Source: Bifidobacterium coryneforme (GTDB lineage: Bacteria > Actinomycetota > Actinomycetes > Actinomycetales > Bifidobacteriaceae). Taken from it: a DNA stretch of 64,000 nt. Positions 1 to 8,535 of this stretch are shown one piece after another (the first letter of the stretch is position 1; each line of letters opens with the position of its first letter). A program made the translations under genes and the position numbers. The notes beneath the pieces were generated by a model. That model saw only the letters and a list, made by a program, of their open reading frames with translations. It was not told the DNA's origin and ran no database searches. The stretch is from the NCBI RefSeq assembly GCF_000737865.1, contig NZ_CP007287.1, positions 76,926 to 140,925 on the forward strand. The letters are read 5' to 3'.

Positions 1-348
1 CTTGGTGCCCTTGATGGTCTCTTCCACGCGCTTGGTGTTCTCCTCCTGGCGCTGGATGATACGACGCATCTGGGGGGTCATGTGCTTCTTGTCGACGCTC
101 TGGTTGAGAACCGCCTCGACCTTGTCCATGGACAGACCGTACTCCTCGTCATCCAGGTCGTCGTCGGAGTCCTTATCGCCTGAATCGCCGGACGCATCAA
201 CATCGGTGTCTCCGGCCTTGGCCTCGGCCTCTTCCGACTTGTCTGGTGCCGACTCGGACGTGGGTTCCCCGGTCTCGACGGTCTCCTCGGCCTTGACAGG
301 CTCCTCGTCCACCGCCTCGTCTGTGTCATGGAGCTGATGCTCTGCCAT
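1..348 (-). CDS. crgA: CrgA-like cell division protein, N-terminal part (cut by window edge)
   Basis: The reading frame starts at the ATG complementary to 346-348 and stays open to base 1, so 116 codons are visible and the C-terminus lies outside the window. The first 65 or so residues are very acidic (Glu/Asp/Ser rich). They are followed by a conserved stretch with MTPQMRRIIQRQEENTKRVE and then TIKGTK, which is how the CrgA/UPF0233 family begins just before its two membrane helices. CrgA is a small membrane protein of the actinobacterial divisome that interacts with FtsZ and penicillin-binding proteins. The ribosome site AAGGAG sits at 358-363, partly inside a perfect 12-bp palindrome (349-360). 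The gene is divergent from the DUF881 gene. Its position beside the pkn/pbpA/rodA block is the usual actinobacterial arrangement. The family call is firm from motif and context; the missing membrane helices cannot be checked here. Confidence 0.85.
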   Translation of the reverse strand, partial: MAEHQLHDTDEAVDEEPVKAEETVETGEPTSESAPDKSEEAEAKAGDTDVDASGDSGDKDSDDDLDDEEYGLSMDKVEAVLNQSVDKKHMTPQMRRIIQRQEENTKRVEETIKGTK

Positions 349-436
349 GAGAATATTCTCCTTCATTCGGTCTACTAAGACATAGTAGCGGTTAGACTCG
401 AACGTAATACTATCGCAGACGGGAATGAGGGGCGCA

Positions 437-1189
437 ATGGTCAGGAGGACGGGCAAGCACGGTGCTCGCAAGTCCCTGGTGGGTACGGTGGCGGTGGCTG
501 TGGTCCTGGCTCTTGTCGGGTACATGTTGACTGTGAATATCCGGGTCAATAGGACCGTGACCGTCACATCGGATACGGCCGGCCTGGTGGAGGAACGTGA
601 GAGCAAGGCCTCCGGTCTGCGCCAGGACATCAATTCCATGAGCTCCCAGATCAACGCTCTGAAAAACCTGACTGACGACAAGGACGGATCCGACTCCAGG
701 GAGGATGCCGGGGCGGGAACGGTCCTCAAGGCCGTCCAGGGACCTGGGTTGACGGTGACCCTGAACGATTCCCCCCTCTGGCAGCAAAAGGTGGGGCAGG
801 ACGGATCCTCAGCCAATATCAACGACTATGTGATTCACCAGCAGGACGTGGAGAGTGTGGTCAACGCCCTCTGGGCCGGCGGGGCCGAGTCCATGCAGAT
901 TCAGGACCAGAGGGTCCTGCCCACTTCGGCTGTGCGCTGCGTGGGCAATGTGCTCCTCCTGCATGGAAGAAAGTACTCGCCGCCATATAAAATCGCTGCC
1001 ATAGGTCCGACTGATCGCATGAACAAGGCCTTGGATGATTCGCCGTCAGTCAAGGTCTATAAGGAGTATGTGAATACGCTGGGCCTGGGGTGGAAGGTGG
1101 AGAACTCCGATAACCTCCGCTTCGCCGAGGCCACCGCGGTGCTCCAGCCCCTCCAATACGCATCAGTGGACGAGAAAGCGCAAGAATGA
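437..1189 (+). CDS. DUF881 family membrane-anchored protein
   Basis: A protein of about 250 residues with a basic N-terminus, one membrane helix (about residues 14-36), a predicted coiled coil (ERESKASGLRQDINSMSSQI) and then the globular DUF881 domain. The features I used are GPGLTVTLNDSP, the later INDYVIHQQDV, and a C-terminal PPYKIAAIGP segment. DUF881 proteins are probably extracytoplasmic; their role is unknown, and they occur beside division genes in Actinobacteria and Firmicutes. I chose the ATG at 437 because GAGGGG lies 4-9 bases upstream; the in-frame ATG at 425 has no comparable site. The stop overlaps the sortase start by ATGA, so the two are translationally coupled. A role in division or envelope assembly is inferred from position only. 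Confidence 0.8.
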   Translation: MVRRTGKHGARKSLVGTVAVAVVLALVGYMLTVNIRVNRTVTVTSDTAGLVEERESKASGLRQDINSMSSQINALKNLTDDKDGSDSREDAGAGTVLKAVQGPGLTVTLNDSPLWQQKVGQDGSSANINDYVIHQQDVESVVNALWAGGAESMQIQDQRVLPTSAVRCVGNVLLLHGRKYSPPYKIAAIGPTDRMNKALDDSPSVKVYKEYVNTLGLGWKVENSDNLRFAEATAVLQPLQYASVDEKAQE

Positions 1190-2316
1190 CATCAGAAGAG
1201 CCGGGAAACGACTACGCCCCCGATTCGAGGAATGAGGCCGGGGACAGCCCCAAAAAAGGCCCCAGCAAACTGGTTTCCGTGGCAGAGATTCTGGGAGAGC
1301 TGCTTATAACCCTGGCTGTTTTCTGCGCGCTCTATGTTGTCTGGCAACTCTGGTGGACGGGCGTACAGTCGGAGCACCGGCAGTTGGAGGCCCGTGAGGC
1401 CTCCTCCTGGAGCAAACCCGCCTCCGGTGATACCGAGCGCGTGGCCCAGCCCCAGCACGGTAATCCCCCGGTCGAACCGGAATCGGCCGCCGATGGCGAA
1501 TTGATGGCCCAGCTCTACATTCCTCGCTTCGGCGAGCATTGGGAGCGCAATGTCGTTCAGGGCACCTCGCCCTCCCAGCTGGCCTATGCCGGCATCGGGC
1601 ATTACCCCACCTCGCAGATGCCTGGTGAACTGGGCAATGTAGCTCTTGCCGGCCACCGCGCCGGATACGGTGAACCCCTGGCCCATGTTGACGAGTTCAA
1701 GCCCGGCGATGCCATCGTGCTTCGGACCAAGAACTACTGGTACGTGTACCGCTACACCTCTTACAAGATCGTCCTGCCTGACCAGGTCGATGTGATTGCG
1801 CCCAATCCCGAGCGGCCGGACGATCCTGCCACCAAACGGATGATCACCCTGACCACCTGCGAACCCAAGTATTCCACGGCCACCCATCGCTGGGTCAGCT
1901 GGGGCGAACTCGACTACTGGGCCAAAGTCTCCGATGGTGTGCCCAGGGAGTTGATGGGGGATCAGGGGACCGATGTGCTCTTCGCCGACAAGGCCTCGAC
2001 ACCCCTGGTCAGGGTCGGTTCTCTCCAGACAACGATTCTGGTGCTGATTGCCGCCTACCTGGTCATCTACCTGGCCGCCCTGCTGGCCTGGCGCTATCCC
2101 CTTCTACGGGAAATCAAGAACGGGACCAGGCCCCGCCCGGTGGCCAGCATCTATGGCTGGATTCTGCGTCATCAGTCCGGCACCGCACCCATTCGCTGGA
2201 TACTGATGATTCTGCTCATTCTGGTCATCGCCTGTGCCCTGCTGGAGTGGGGCTTCCCCTGGCTGGCCACCAACGTGCCCTACCTCAGGCAGATGTCCAA
2301 CTACTCCGCCTTCTAA
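1186..2316 (+). CDS. Sortase (class E-like transpeptidase)
   Basis: A 376-residue membrane protein with an N-terminal helix (about 30-57), a sortase beta-barrel domain (about 100-250) and two more hydrophobic segments near the C-terminus (about 283-305 and 338-362). The catalytic residues are visible: His157 in LAGHRAGYG, Cys225 in ITLTTCEPKY and Arg235 in THRWV. Sortases cleave LPXTG-like sorting signals and attach the protein to peptidoglycan or to pilin. The TLTTC motif and the position beside crgA and pknB fit the class E group found in Actinobacteria, but C-terminal membrane segments are also typical of class C, so the class is uncertain. No substrate with a sorting signal is visible in this window. 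The gene starts inside the DUF881 stop and converges on pknB across a strong stem-loop. Confidence 0.9.
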   Translation: MTSEEPGNDYAPDSRNEAGDSPKKGPSKLVSVAEILGELLITLAVFCALYVVWQLWWTGVQSEHRQLEAREASSWSKPASGDTERVAQPQHGNPPVEPESAADGELMAQLYIPRFGEHWERNVVQGTSPSQLAYAGIGHYPTSQMPGELGNVALAGHRAGYGEPLAHVDEFKPGDAIVLRTKNYWYVYRYTSYKIVLPDQVDVIAPNPERPDDPATKRMITLTTCEPKYSTATHRWVSWGELDYWAKVSDGVPRELMGDQGTDVLFADKASTPLVRVGSLQTTILVLIAAYLVIYLAALLAWRYPLLREIKNGTRPRPVASIYGWILRHQSGTAPIRWILMILLILVIACALLEWGFPWLATNVPYLRQMSNYSAF

Positions 2317-2376
2317 AGGTATCCTGGTCGGATTCTGGGCCTTCGACTTATGTTTCCGGTTCCCGACCGATATGCA

Positions 2377-2414
2377 AGCGGCTGTCCTGCAACTTGAATT
2401 GCAGGACAGCCGCT
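2377..2414. terminator. Bidirectional stem-loop between sortase and pknB
   Basis: A perfect 16-bp inverted repeat (arms 2377-2392 and 2399-2414) with a 6-base loop lies in the 130-bp space between two convergent genes. It has no long T run on either side. Position and symmetry make a shared terminator the natural reading. Confidence 0.7.
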
Positions 2415-2448
2415 CGTTGTTTGGGAGACCCCGATATCTCTCCCGGGG

Positions 2449-4593
2449 TTAACTCTTGGTCGAGATGGTCACCGGTGGCTTGTTGTCGACCGGGGCACCC
2501 GGGGCCGGGTCGACACCGACCACCTTGGCGTTATCCGTTGTCGGCCCGTTCACGGAAACACTGGTAATGCCCAGTTCCGCGAGTTTGTGCTTGTAGCTGC
2601 CCAGGGTGTCGCCATTGTAGGAGGGGATGGCCAGACCACTGGAGGTGGTCAGGTTCACCGCGTCGCTGAACTTGTCAATGACGGTTCCTGCGGACGGGTT
2701 CTGCTCTGTTACCTTGGCGTTGTCATCGTTGGGGCCGTTGACATTGATCTTCACCCCTTCGCCCAGTTCCTGCCTCGCCTGGGCCAGGGTCTTGCCGATG
2801 AGGTTGGGCATACTCATCCCGCTGGAGACGGACAGGGTAATCATGGTTCCCTGCTGGACTGATGATCCGGGGGCCGGATTGGAACTGATGACCGTGCCCT
2901 TGGCCGCCGTTTTGGAGGGTTCCTCCTGGATGGTGATGTTGAAACGTTGGCTCTGCAGGATATTGGTGGCCTCATCCTTGGACTTGCCGGTCAGGTCAGG
3001 CACCTTGGTCATGCCCGAGGAGATATAGAGCAGGACGTTGCTCCCCTTGGGGATGCTCTGCCCGCTGGCGGGGTCGGTTCTGGTCACATGGTCCTTGGGC
3101 ACGTCCGTACTGTCTTCGACGGAGGCAGCGGGCGATACCTTGAAGCCCGCCTTTTCCAGGGTTCTCTTGGCGCTGTCCTGGTTCTGCCCCTTGACATCGG
3201 GGATGGCGGAATCCTTGGGTCCTGCCGAGAACCAGACGGTCACCGTGGAACCCTTGGGGACCTGGCTGCCACCCTTGGGGTTCTGCTTGGTGAAGGTGCC
3301 CTTGGGCTCGGAGGAATCGTTGTCCTCTCTCTCCTGGTACTTGAGCCCCGCGGCTGTGATCTTCTCCCTGGCCAGGACCTTGGACATCTGATTGGTGATG
3401 GTCGGCACAGTGGTGGTCTGCGTGCGGTCCTTGCTGAAGAACGCCCAGGCGCCCAGACCGATGGCCAGGACCAGGATGACCCCCAGAACGGAGCCGATGA
3501 TGATCTTCTTCTTGCGCTTGGCCTTTTGGGCGGCCTGCTTGGCCTTCTGTGCGGTGGCGATGGGGGCGGCGGCTCGGGCCTCATCCTCAATCGGGCTGAA
3601 GGCCTGGGTGGCTGCCGTGGCCTCGTCCTCTGAGGGCAGAGCCGAGGTGGCGGCCTCCTGTTCGGCGTCCTTCCTGGCCTTGAGGTTCGAAAGGTCGGTC
3701 AGGGGGTTGAAGGCGGCAGCCACGGGAGTGCCGCCGTTCATGTAGGCCATGATGTCGTTCTTGAAGGCCCCTGCCGTGGCGTAGCGGTTCTGGCGGTCCT
3801 TGGCCATGGCCTTGGCGCAGATGGAGTCCCACATCCGGGGAAGGCCGGGCACGATGCTGCTGGGCGGGGTCGCCACCTCGGACACATGCTGATAGGCGAT
3901 GGCCACGGCCGTATCCCCGTTGAAGGGCGGCCGTCCGGTCAGCATCTCGTAGAGCACGCAGCCGGCGGAGTAGAGGTCGGAGCGCATATCGACGCTCTCG
4001 CCCCTGGCCTGCTCGGGGCTCAGGTACTGGGCCGTGCCCACCACACCCTGGGATTGGGTCATGGTGGCTGCGGAGTCATCCAGGGCGCGGGCGATGCCGA
4101 AGTCCATGACCTTGACGATGCCCTGCTCCGAAATCATGATGTTGCCGGGCTTGATGTCGCGGTGGATGATTCCCATATGGTGGGAGTACTCCAGGGCGGC
4201 CAGGACCCCCAGCATCACCTGCTCGGCGTCACGTTGGCTCAGGGCGCCGTTTTCCTTGAGGATGGCCCTCAGGGTCTGGCCTTTCACATACTCCATGACC
4301 AGGTAGGGCACCCGCTCATGGTTGCCCTGGCTGTCGACCAGGATTTCCTCGCCTGAGTCGTATATGGAGACGATGTTGGGATTGTTGAGCTGGGCGACCG
4401 CATGGGCCTCGCGCCTGAACCGGGACAGGAATATCTCGTCGTTGGTCAGGTCGGACCGCATGATCTTGATGGCAACGATCCTGCCGAGCCGGGTGTCCAG
4501 CGCTGTGTAGACCTCGGCCATACCGCCGCGCCCGATCAGTTGTTCGAGCTGGTAACGTCCGTTCGCCAAGGAAGGCGGCAGTGTGATGCTCAT
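2449..4593 (-). CDS. pknB: Serine/threonine protein kinase PknB with PASTA repeats
   Basis: A 714-residue transmembrane Hanks-type kinase. The catalytic domain spans about residues 14-275, with the glycine loop GRGGMAEVY, ATP-binding Lys43 (AIKIM), the catalytic loop HRDIKPGN (His144-Asp146) and DFG at 164-166. A basic juxtamembrane stretch precedes one helix (about 360-384). The extracellular part carries five PASTA-like repeats, starting at VPTITNQ, IPDVKGQ, VPDLTGK, MPNLIGK and IPSYNGD; the last is degenerate. PASTA domains bind muropeptide or lipid II fragments, and PknB controls division and peptidoglycan synthesis by phosphorylation. The gene is last in the fhaA-to-pknB operon and overlaps the pknA stop by ATGA. 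All catalytic residues are intact, so an active kinase is expected. Confidence 0.97.
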   Translation of the reverse strand: MSITLPPSLANGRYQLEQLIGRGGMAEVYTALDTRLGRIVAIKIMRSDLTNDEIFLSRFRREAHAVAQLNNPNIVSIYDSGEEILVDSQGNHERVPYLVMEYVKGQTLRAILKENGALSQRDAEQVMLGVLAALEYSHHMGIIHRDIKPGNIMISEQGIVKVMDFGIARALDDSAATMTQSQGVVGTAQYLSPEQARGESVDMRSDLYSAGCVLYEMLTGRPPFNGDTAVAIAYQHVSEVATPPSSIVPGLPRMWDSICAKAMAKDRQNRYATAGAFKNDIMAYMNGGTPVAAAFNPLTDLSNLKARKDAEQEAATSALPSEDEATAATQAFSPIEDEARAAAPIATAQKAKQAAQKAKRKKKIIIGSVLGVILVLAIGLGAWAFFSKDRTQTTTVPTITNQMSKVLAREKITAAGLKYQEREDNDSSEPKGTFTKQNPKGGSQVPKGSTVTVWFSAGPKDSAIPDVKGQNQDSAKRTLEKAGFKVSPAASVEDSTDVPKDHVTRTDPASGQSIPKGSNVLLYISSGMTKVPDLTGKSKDEATNILQSQRFNITIQEEPSKTAAKGTVISSNPAPGSSVQQGTMITLSVSSGMSMPNLIGKTLAQARQELGEGVKINVNGPNDDNAKVTEQNPSAGTVIDKFSDAVNLTTSSGLAIPSYNGDTLGSYKHKLAELGITSVSVNGPTTDNAKVVGVDPAPGAPVDNKPPVTISTKS

Positions 4594-5579
4594 AGGGTTT
4601 CCCTTCCGTTCATCCCTTCAGGAACGTCTGCAGTCTTGTTTCCACTTTGCGTCCAGGGAAGTCTTAACAGGTTTTTCGCCATGTGCGGCTTGCTGATGAT
4701 TTGCCGTGGCCGGGGTGCATCGGGGTCCATTATCTCCGTCTGGCCGATTTGCTGGTCAAGCAGGCGCTGCTCGATTTTGGCCAGGGTATGGGATACCACC
4801 AGGGCATTTGCCGGACGGTCACGTGGGTCCTTGGCCAGCATGGACATGATGAAACTGGTCAGCTGGGTGTCGATCGAATCCGGCAGGGGCGGTACGGGGT
4901 CGTTCACGTGGGCGGCCGCGATGTCCACCGGAGTGGCCCCGGTGAAGGGCCGATGCCCGCACAAGCCCTCGTAGGCGACGACACCCAGGGAATAGATGTC
5001 GGACTGGGGGGTGGCCTGGAGCCCCTGGGCCTGCTCGGGCGATATGTACTGGGCCGTGCCCACCACCATCCCATCCTGGGTGATCTGACCCTGGTTGGTG
5101 GAGTAGGAGACTCCGAAGTCGGTGATTTTGACCTCGCCCGTCTCGGAGACCATGATGTTGGCGGGTTTCACGTCCCGGTGAATCACACCATGCGAGTGGG
5201 CCACGTAAAGGCCTCGGGCCGTCTGGATCAGGATGGGCAGGAGTTCTGTCGGCTCCAGCGAACCCCGTGATCGGTAGATGTCCGCCAGGGAGTCGCTGGG
5301 GACGTACTCCATGATCAGGAAGCCGATGCCGTCGTGTTCGTAGTACTCGAAGAGGGCCGCGATGTTGGGGTGGGCCAGATTGGCCGAGTTATGGGCCTCT
5401 GCCCGCAAGCGAAGGAGCTTGGACTCTTCGTTGGTCAGGTCGCCACGGAGGGCCTTGATGGCGACCACGCGGCCCAGCTCGATGTCATAGCCCTTCCAGA
5501 CCTCTCCCATGCCACCTTGGGCCAGGCGTCGGTCGAGACGGTACCGACGATGTATGAGCTGTCCCTCTATCAGCTTCAC
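4590..5579 (-). CDS. pknA: Serine/threonine protein kinase PknA-like
   Basis: The frame is open further upstream, but I place the start at the GTG complementary to 5577-5579. It overlaps the pbpA stop as GTGA and has GGAGG 9-13 bases upstream; translation from there begins VKLIEGQLIHRRYRL. The resulting 329-residue kinase has the glycine loop AQGGMGEVW, Lys42 (AIKAL), HRDVKPAN (His134-Asp136) and DFG at 154-156. It has no PASTA domain and no clear membrane helix, unlike mycobacterial PknA, which has one, so it is probably cytosolic. Its place between pbpA and pknB identifies it as the PknA partner kinase. PknA and PknB phosphorylate division and cell-wall proteins, and PstP reverses this. Confidence 0.93.
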   Translation of the reverse strand: MKLIEGQLIHRRYRLDRRLAQGGMGEVWKGYDIELGRVVAIKALRGDLTNEESKLLRLRAEAHNSANLAHPNIAALFEYYEHDGIGFLIMEYVPSDSLADIYRSRGSLEPTELLPILIQTARGLYVAHSHGVIHRDVKPANIMVSETGEVKITDFGVSYSTNQGQITQDGMVVGTAQYISPEQAQGLQATPQSDIYSLGVVAYEGLCGHRPFTGATPVDIAAAHVNDPVPPLPDSIDTQLTSFIMSMLAKDPRDRPANALVVSHTLAKIEQRLLDQQIGQTEIMDPDAPRPRQIISKPHMAKNLLRLPWTQSGNKTADVPEGMNGRETL

Positions 5580-7039
5580 TTGGCAGCCTCCTGCATCACG
5601 CTCTTCATGATCGGGCCGGCGATTTCCATGCCATAGGAGGAGATGCCGTGGACCACCACGGCGACGGCCACCTTGGGCTTGTCGGCCGGAGCGAATCCTA
5701 TCATCCACCCGTCATTGGAGGTATTGCCCGCACCGATCTGGGCGGTGCCGGACTTGGCGGCCACCTGCATGCCGGGAATCTGCAGATCGGGATAGCTTTT
5801 GGTGGTCACTCCCTCCATCATCTCGGTCAGAGCCTGGGACGTGTCTGCCGAGAAGGTCTGAGAATAGACGGAGGGCGTGGTCTCGCTGATGACGCTCAGA
5901 TCGCTGGAGCGGACCCGGTCCACCAGGGTGGGCTGCATGAGCTTGCCCTCGTTGGCCACGGCCGCCGCAATCATGGCGTCCTGGAGGGGGGTGGCAAGGG
6001 TGTCGCCCTGACCGATGGAGGCGAGGGCTATCTTATCGGGGGTCTGCTCGCCCGGGAACTTGGAGGCCACGGCCCGCATGGGGGAACCGGAGGAGTTGGT
6101 CCCGTCCAGGGTGATTGTGGACCCGTACCCGAATTTCTTGGCCTGGTCGGCGATGGTCTTGCCACCCAGGGAAACCCCCAACTGGGAGAAGGCCGTGTTC
6201 GAGGAGTAAGCCAGGGCATCCTGCATGCTGATCTTGCCGTTGACCCCGTCCCCGGCGGCCGTGGCATTGGTCATATCGTACGCGGTGCCGGGCAGGGTGT
6301 ACGAAGCACCTGCCGGGATTTCGCTATCGGGACTGTACTGGCCGGATTCCAAAGCGGCTGCGGCCACGACCACCTTGAAGGTGGACCCAGGCGGATAGAG
6401 CTGTGAAGTGGCCCTGTTCAGCATGGGGTTGTCGGCGCGTCTGGCAAGTTCCTGGTAGGCCCTTGAAGCGTCGGAGCTGTCGTGCCCGGTCAGTGCGCCG
6501 GGGTCGTAGCTGGGGGTGCTGACCATGGCCAGGATTCGCCCGGTTGAGGGTTCTATGGCCACCACCGAGCCGGACATACTACCCAACATCCGGTAGGCGG
6601 TCTCCTGCATGCGGGGATTTATGGAGGTCTCGATGGAGGCCCCCTTGTTCTGGGTGCCTGTGAAGAGCGACTTGGCCCGGTCCATCCAGAGACTGTCGGA
6701 CTGACCACTCAGGAGGCGATCCCTGGAAGCCTCGATGCCCCGGTCGGCCGGGCTGGTGATCGAGTAGTAGCCGGTTACCGGAGCGTAGACGTTTCCGTTC
6801 ATGTACTTGCGCTGGTACTGGAAGGAGTCGTCGATGGGGTCGGACATGGCCATGACGGTTCCGTCCGAGGCCAGGATGGCCCCTCGTGGCGCGGCGTACT
6901 CATGGTACAGGGCCCGCATGTTGCGCGAATCCGCGTTCAGGGAGTTGGCCCGGACCACCATGATGAGGGTGCTGGAAATACCCAGGATGACAAAGAGGAC
7001 GATGACGGCATTGAAAAGCTGCCGTAAGGACTTGTTCAT
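5576..7039 (-). CDS. pbpA: Penicillin-binding protein PbpA (class B transpeptidase)
   Basis: A 487-residue protein with an N-terminal membrane helix (about 9-29), a dimerisation region and a C-terminal transpeptidase domain. The three active-site motifs are present: STFK at 219-222 (nucleophile Ser219), SSN at 279-281 and KSGT at 429-432. Class B enzymes cross-link peptidoglycan stem peptides and work with a SEDS glycosyltransferase, here the adjacent rodA. It overlaps rodA and pknA by 4 bases on each side and has the ribosome site GGAGGGG. The shorter length and gene order match actinobacterial PbpA rather than FtsI. All catalytic motifs are intact. Confidence 0.95.
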   Translation of the reverse strand: MNKSLRQLFNAVIVLFVILGISSTLIMVVRANSLNADSRNMRALYHEYAAPRGAILASDGTVMAMSDPIDDSFQYQRKYMNGNVYAPVTGYYSITSPADRGIEASRDRLLSGQSDSLWMDRAKSLFTGTQNKGASIETSINPRMQETAYRMLGSMSGSVVAIEPSTGRILAMVSTPSYDPGALTGHDSSDASRAYQELARRADNPMLNRATSQLYPPGSTFKVVVAAAALESGQYSPDSEIPAGASYTLPGTAYDMTNATAAGDGVNGKISMQDALAYSSNTAFSQLGVSLGGKTIADQAKKFGYGSTITLDGTNSSGSPMRAVASKFPGEQTPDKIALASIGQGDTLATPLQDAMIAAAVANEGKLMQPTLVDRVRSSDLSVISETTPSVYSQTFSADTSQALTEMMEGVTTKSYPDLQIPGMQVAAKSGTAQIGAGNTSNDGWMIGFAPADKPKVAVAVVVHGISSYGMEIAGPIMKSVMQEAAK

Positions 7040-8535
7040 TCCGCCCCTCCCTTCATCTGCTGCGTCGGGGAGTTGCTGGTGTCTGTATGGGCATGACGAC
7101 TTTCGTTCTCGCTGCCGGTGCTGCGTGAGGACCGGTGGCCCTTGCCTTCGGTCTGCTCCTCGGCCTCATGCTGACGCAGAACGGCCAGGGCCTCGTACTG
7201 GAAGGTATCGGATGAGACTTCCGGGGCAGGCTTGTTGGCTGCGTTGGAGATGATGATCAGAAGGACGGCCAGGATGCAGTTGGCCACCAGGCTGGACCCG
7301 CCGGCCGCCATGTACGGCATGGTCAGACCGGTCAGGGGGATGACCAGGGTGATGCCGCCCACGACCGTGAAGACCTGGAAGGCCATGGTGAAGACCAGGC
7401 CGGAGGCCAGGAGTTTACCGAACCCATCCTTGATTTTCATGGCCGTTATCATTCCGGAGGCCACGATGATCAGGTAGAGGGCCAGAACAACCAGAAGGCC
7501 GGTGAGCCCAAGTTCCTCGCCGATGGAGGAATAGATGAAGTCGGAGTTGGCCAGGGGGGTGATCCAGGGCCTGCCCTGCCCCAGTCCGGTTCCTGTCAGT
7601 CCACCTGCGGCCAATCCGAAGATGCCTCTGACCAGCTGGCCGGACCCTCCGAATTCCTTGCCGTACTCGGCGTCGCTGAAAGGATGGAGCCAGGCGTCGA
7701 CCCTGGCCCCTACGTGGGCGAAGACCATGGATGCCACGACAGCCCCGACGATGAAGAAGACCGCGCCGATGGCGATCCAGCTGGTTCGCCCCGTGGCCAC
7801 GTAGAGCATGGAGACGAACATGGCGAAGTACATAAGGGAGGTACCCAGGTCATGCTGGAGCACCAAGACGCCCAGGGAGATCATCCAGACGATGATGATG
7901 GGCCCCAGGTCCTTGATGCGGGGCATCCGCATGCCGAGGAACTTCTTGCCGCCAACGGCCAGCTGGTCGCGGTGGTCGAAAAGGTAGGCGGCGAAGAAGA
8001 AGGCCAGGAAGAGCTTGGCGAACTCACCGGGCTGGATGGTGTGGGAACCCACGCCCACCCAGATGCGAGCCCCACCGATTTCGCGGCCGACCACCGGCAG
8101 CATGGGGGAGAGGAGGAGTACCAGGCCCACAACCATGCTGACATACGAGAATCGCCGAAGAACCCGGTAGTCCCGCAGGGTGACCACCAGAATCCCGCAG
8201 AGGACCAGGGCCAGGCTGAGCCAGACCAACTGGGTCATGCCAACCTTGGTCGGTTCGCCGATTTTGGCATTGCGCAGGTCGATGCGCGTAATCAACGTGG
8301 TTCCCAATGAGCTCAGTATGACCACGCTGGGGAGGATGACCTGGCTCCCGTAAGGCTGGAATATCTCCAAAAGTACCCAGAGGGCGATGAAGAGAACCGC
8401 GGTGACCGCAAGCATGACCATGAAGGGACCAGGCAGGCCCCCGTTGGTCCGGGCGAACATCTGGAAGAAACCGACGAACCCCACCAAAAGGGAGAAGAGC
8501 AACAGCGACAGGCGTCGCAGGCGTGTGGAGATCAT
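7036..8535 (-). CDS. rodA: RodA/FtsW SEDS peptidoglycan glycosyltransferase
   Basis: A 499-residue polytopic protein with about ten to twelve membrane helices through residue 420 or so. A hydrophilic His/Glu/Ser-rich cytosolic tail of about 70 residues follows. Typical SEDS segments are visible: a GGARIWVGVGSHTIQPGEF stretch, then LGTSLMYF and GEELGLTG. SEDS proteins polymerise lipid II into glycan strands and pair with class B penicillin-binding proteins, here PbpA. The start overlaps the pstP stop and the end overlaps the pbpA start, giving tight coupling. The gene could be called ftsW by similarity, but the operon position with pbpA and pstP is that of actinobacterial rodA. Confidence 0.93.
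   Translation of the reverse strand: MISTRLRRLSLLLFSLLVGFVGFFQMFARTNGGLPGPFMVMLAVTAVLFIALWVLLEIFQPYGSQVILPSVVILSSLGTTLITRIDLRNAKIGEPTKVGMTQLVWLSLALVLCGILVVTLRDYRVLRRFSYVSMVVGLVLLLSPMLPVVGREIGGARIWVGVGSHTIQPGEFAKLFLAFFFAAYLFDHRDQLAVGGKKFLGMRMPRIKDLGPIIIVWMISLGVLVLQHDLGTSLMYFAMFVSMLYVATGRTSWIAIGAVFFIVGAVVASMVFAHVGARVDAWLHPFSDAEYGKEFGGSGQLVRGIFGLAAGGLTGTGLGQGRPWITPLANSDFIYSSIGEELGLTGLLVVLALYLIIVASGMITAMKIKDGFGKLLASGLVFTMAFQVFTVVGGITLVIPLTGLTMPYMAAGGSSLVANCILAVLLIIISNAANKPAPEVSSDTFQYEALAVLRQHEAEEQTEGKGHRSSRSTGSENESRHAHTDTSNSPTQQMKGGAE

Noticed and set aside
2..337. A 111-codon plus-strand frame at the left edge, rich in Ser
   Set aside because: It is the antisense shadow of the crgA-like minus-strand frame, whose conserved segment and ribosome site are clear.
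1192..1887. Long minus-strand frame opposite the sortase gene
   Set aside because: Antisense shadow of a gene with a full catalytic triad; no ribosome site and no family resemblance.
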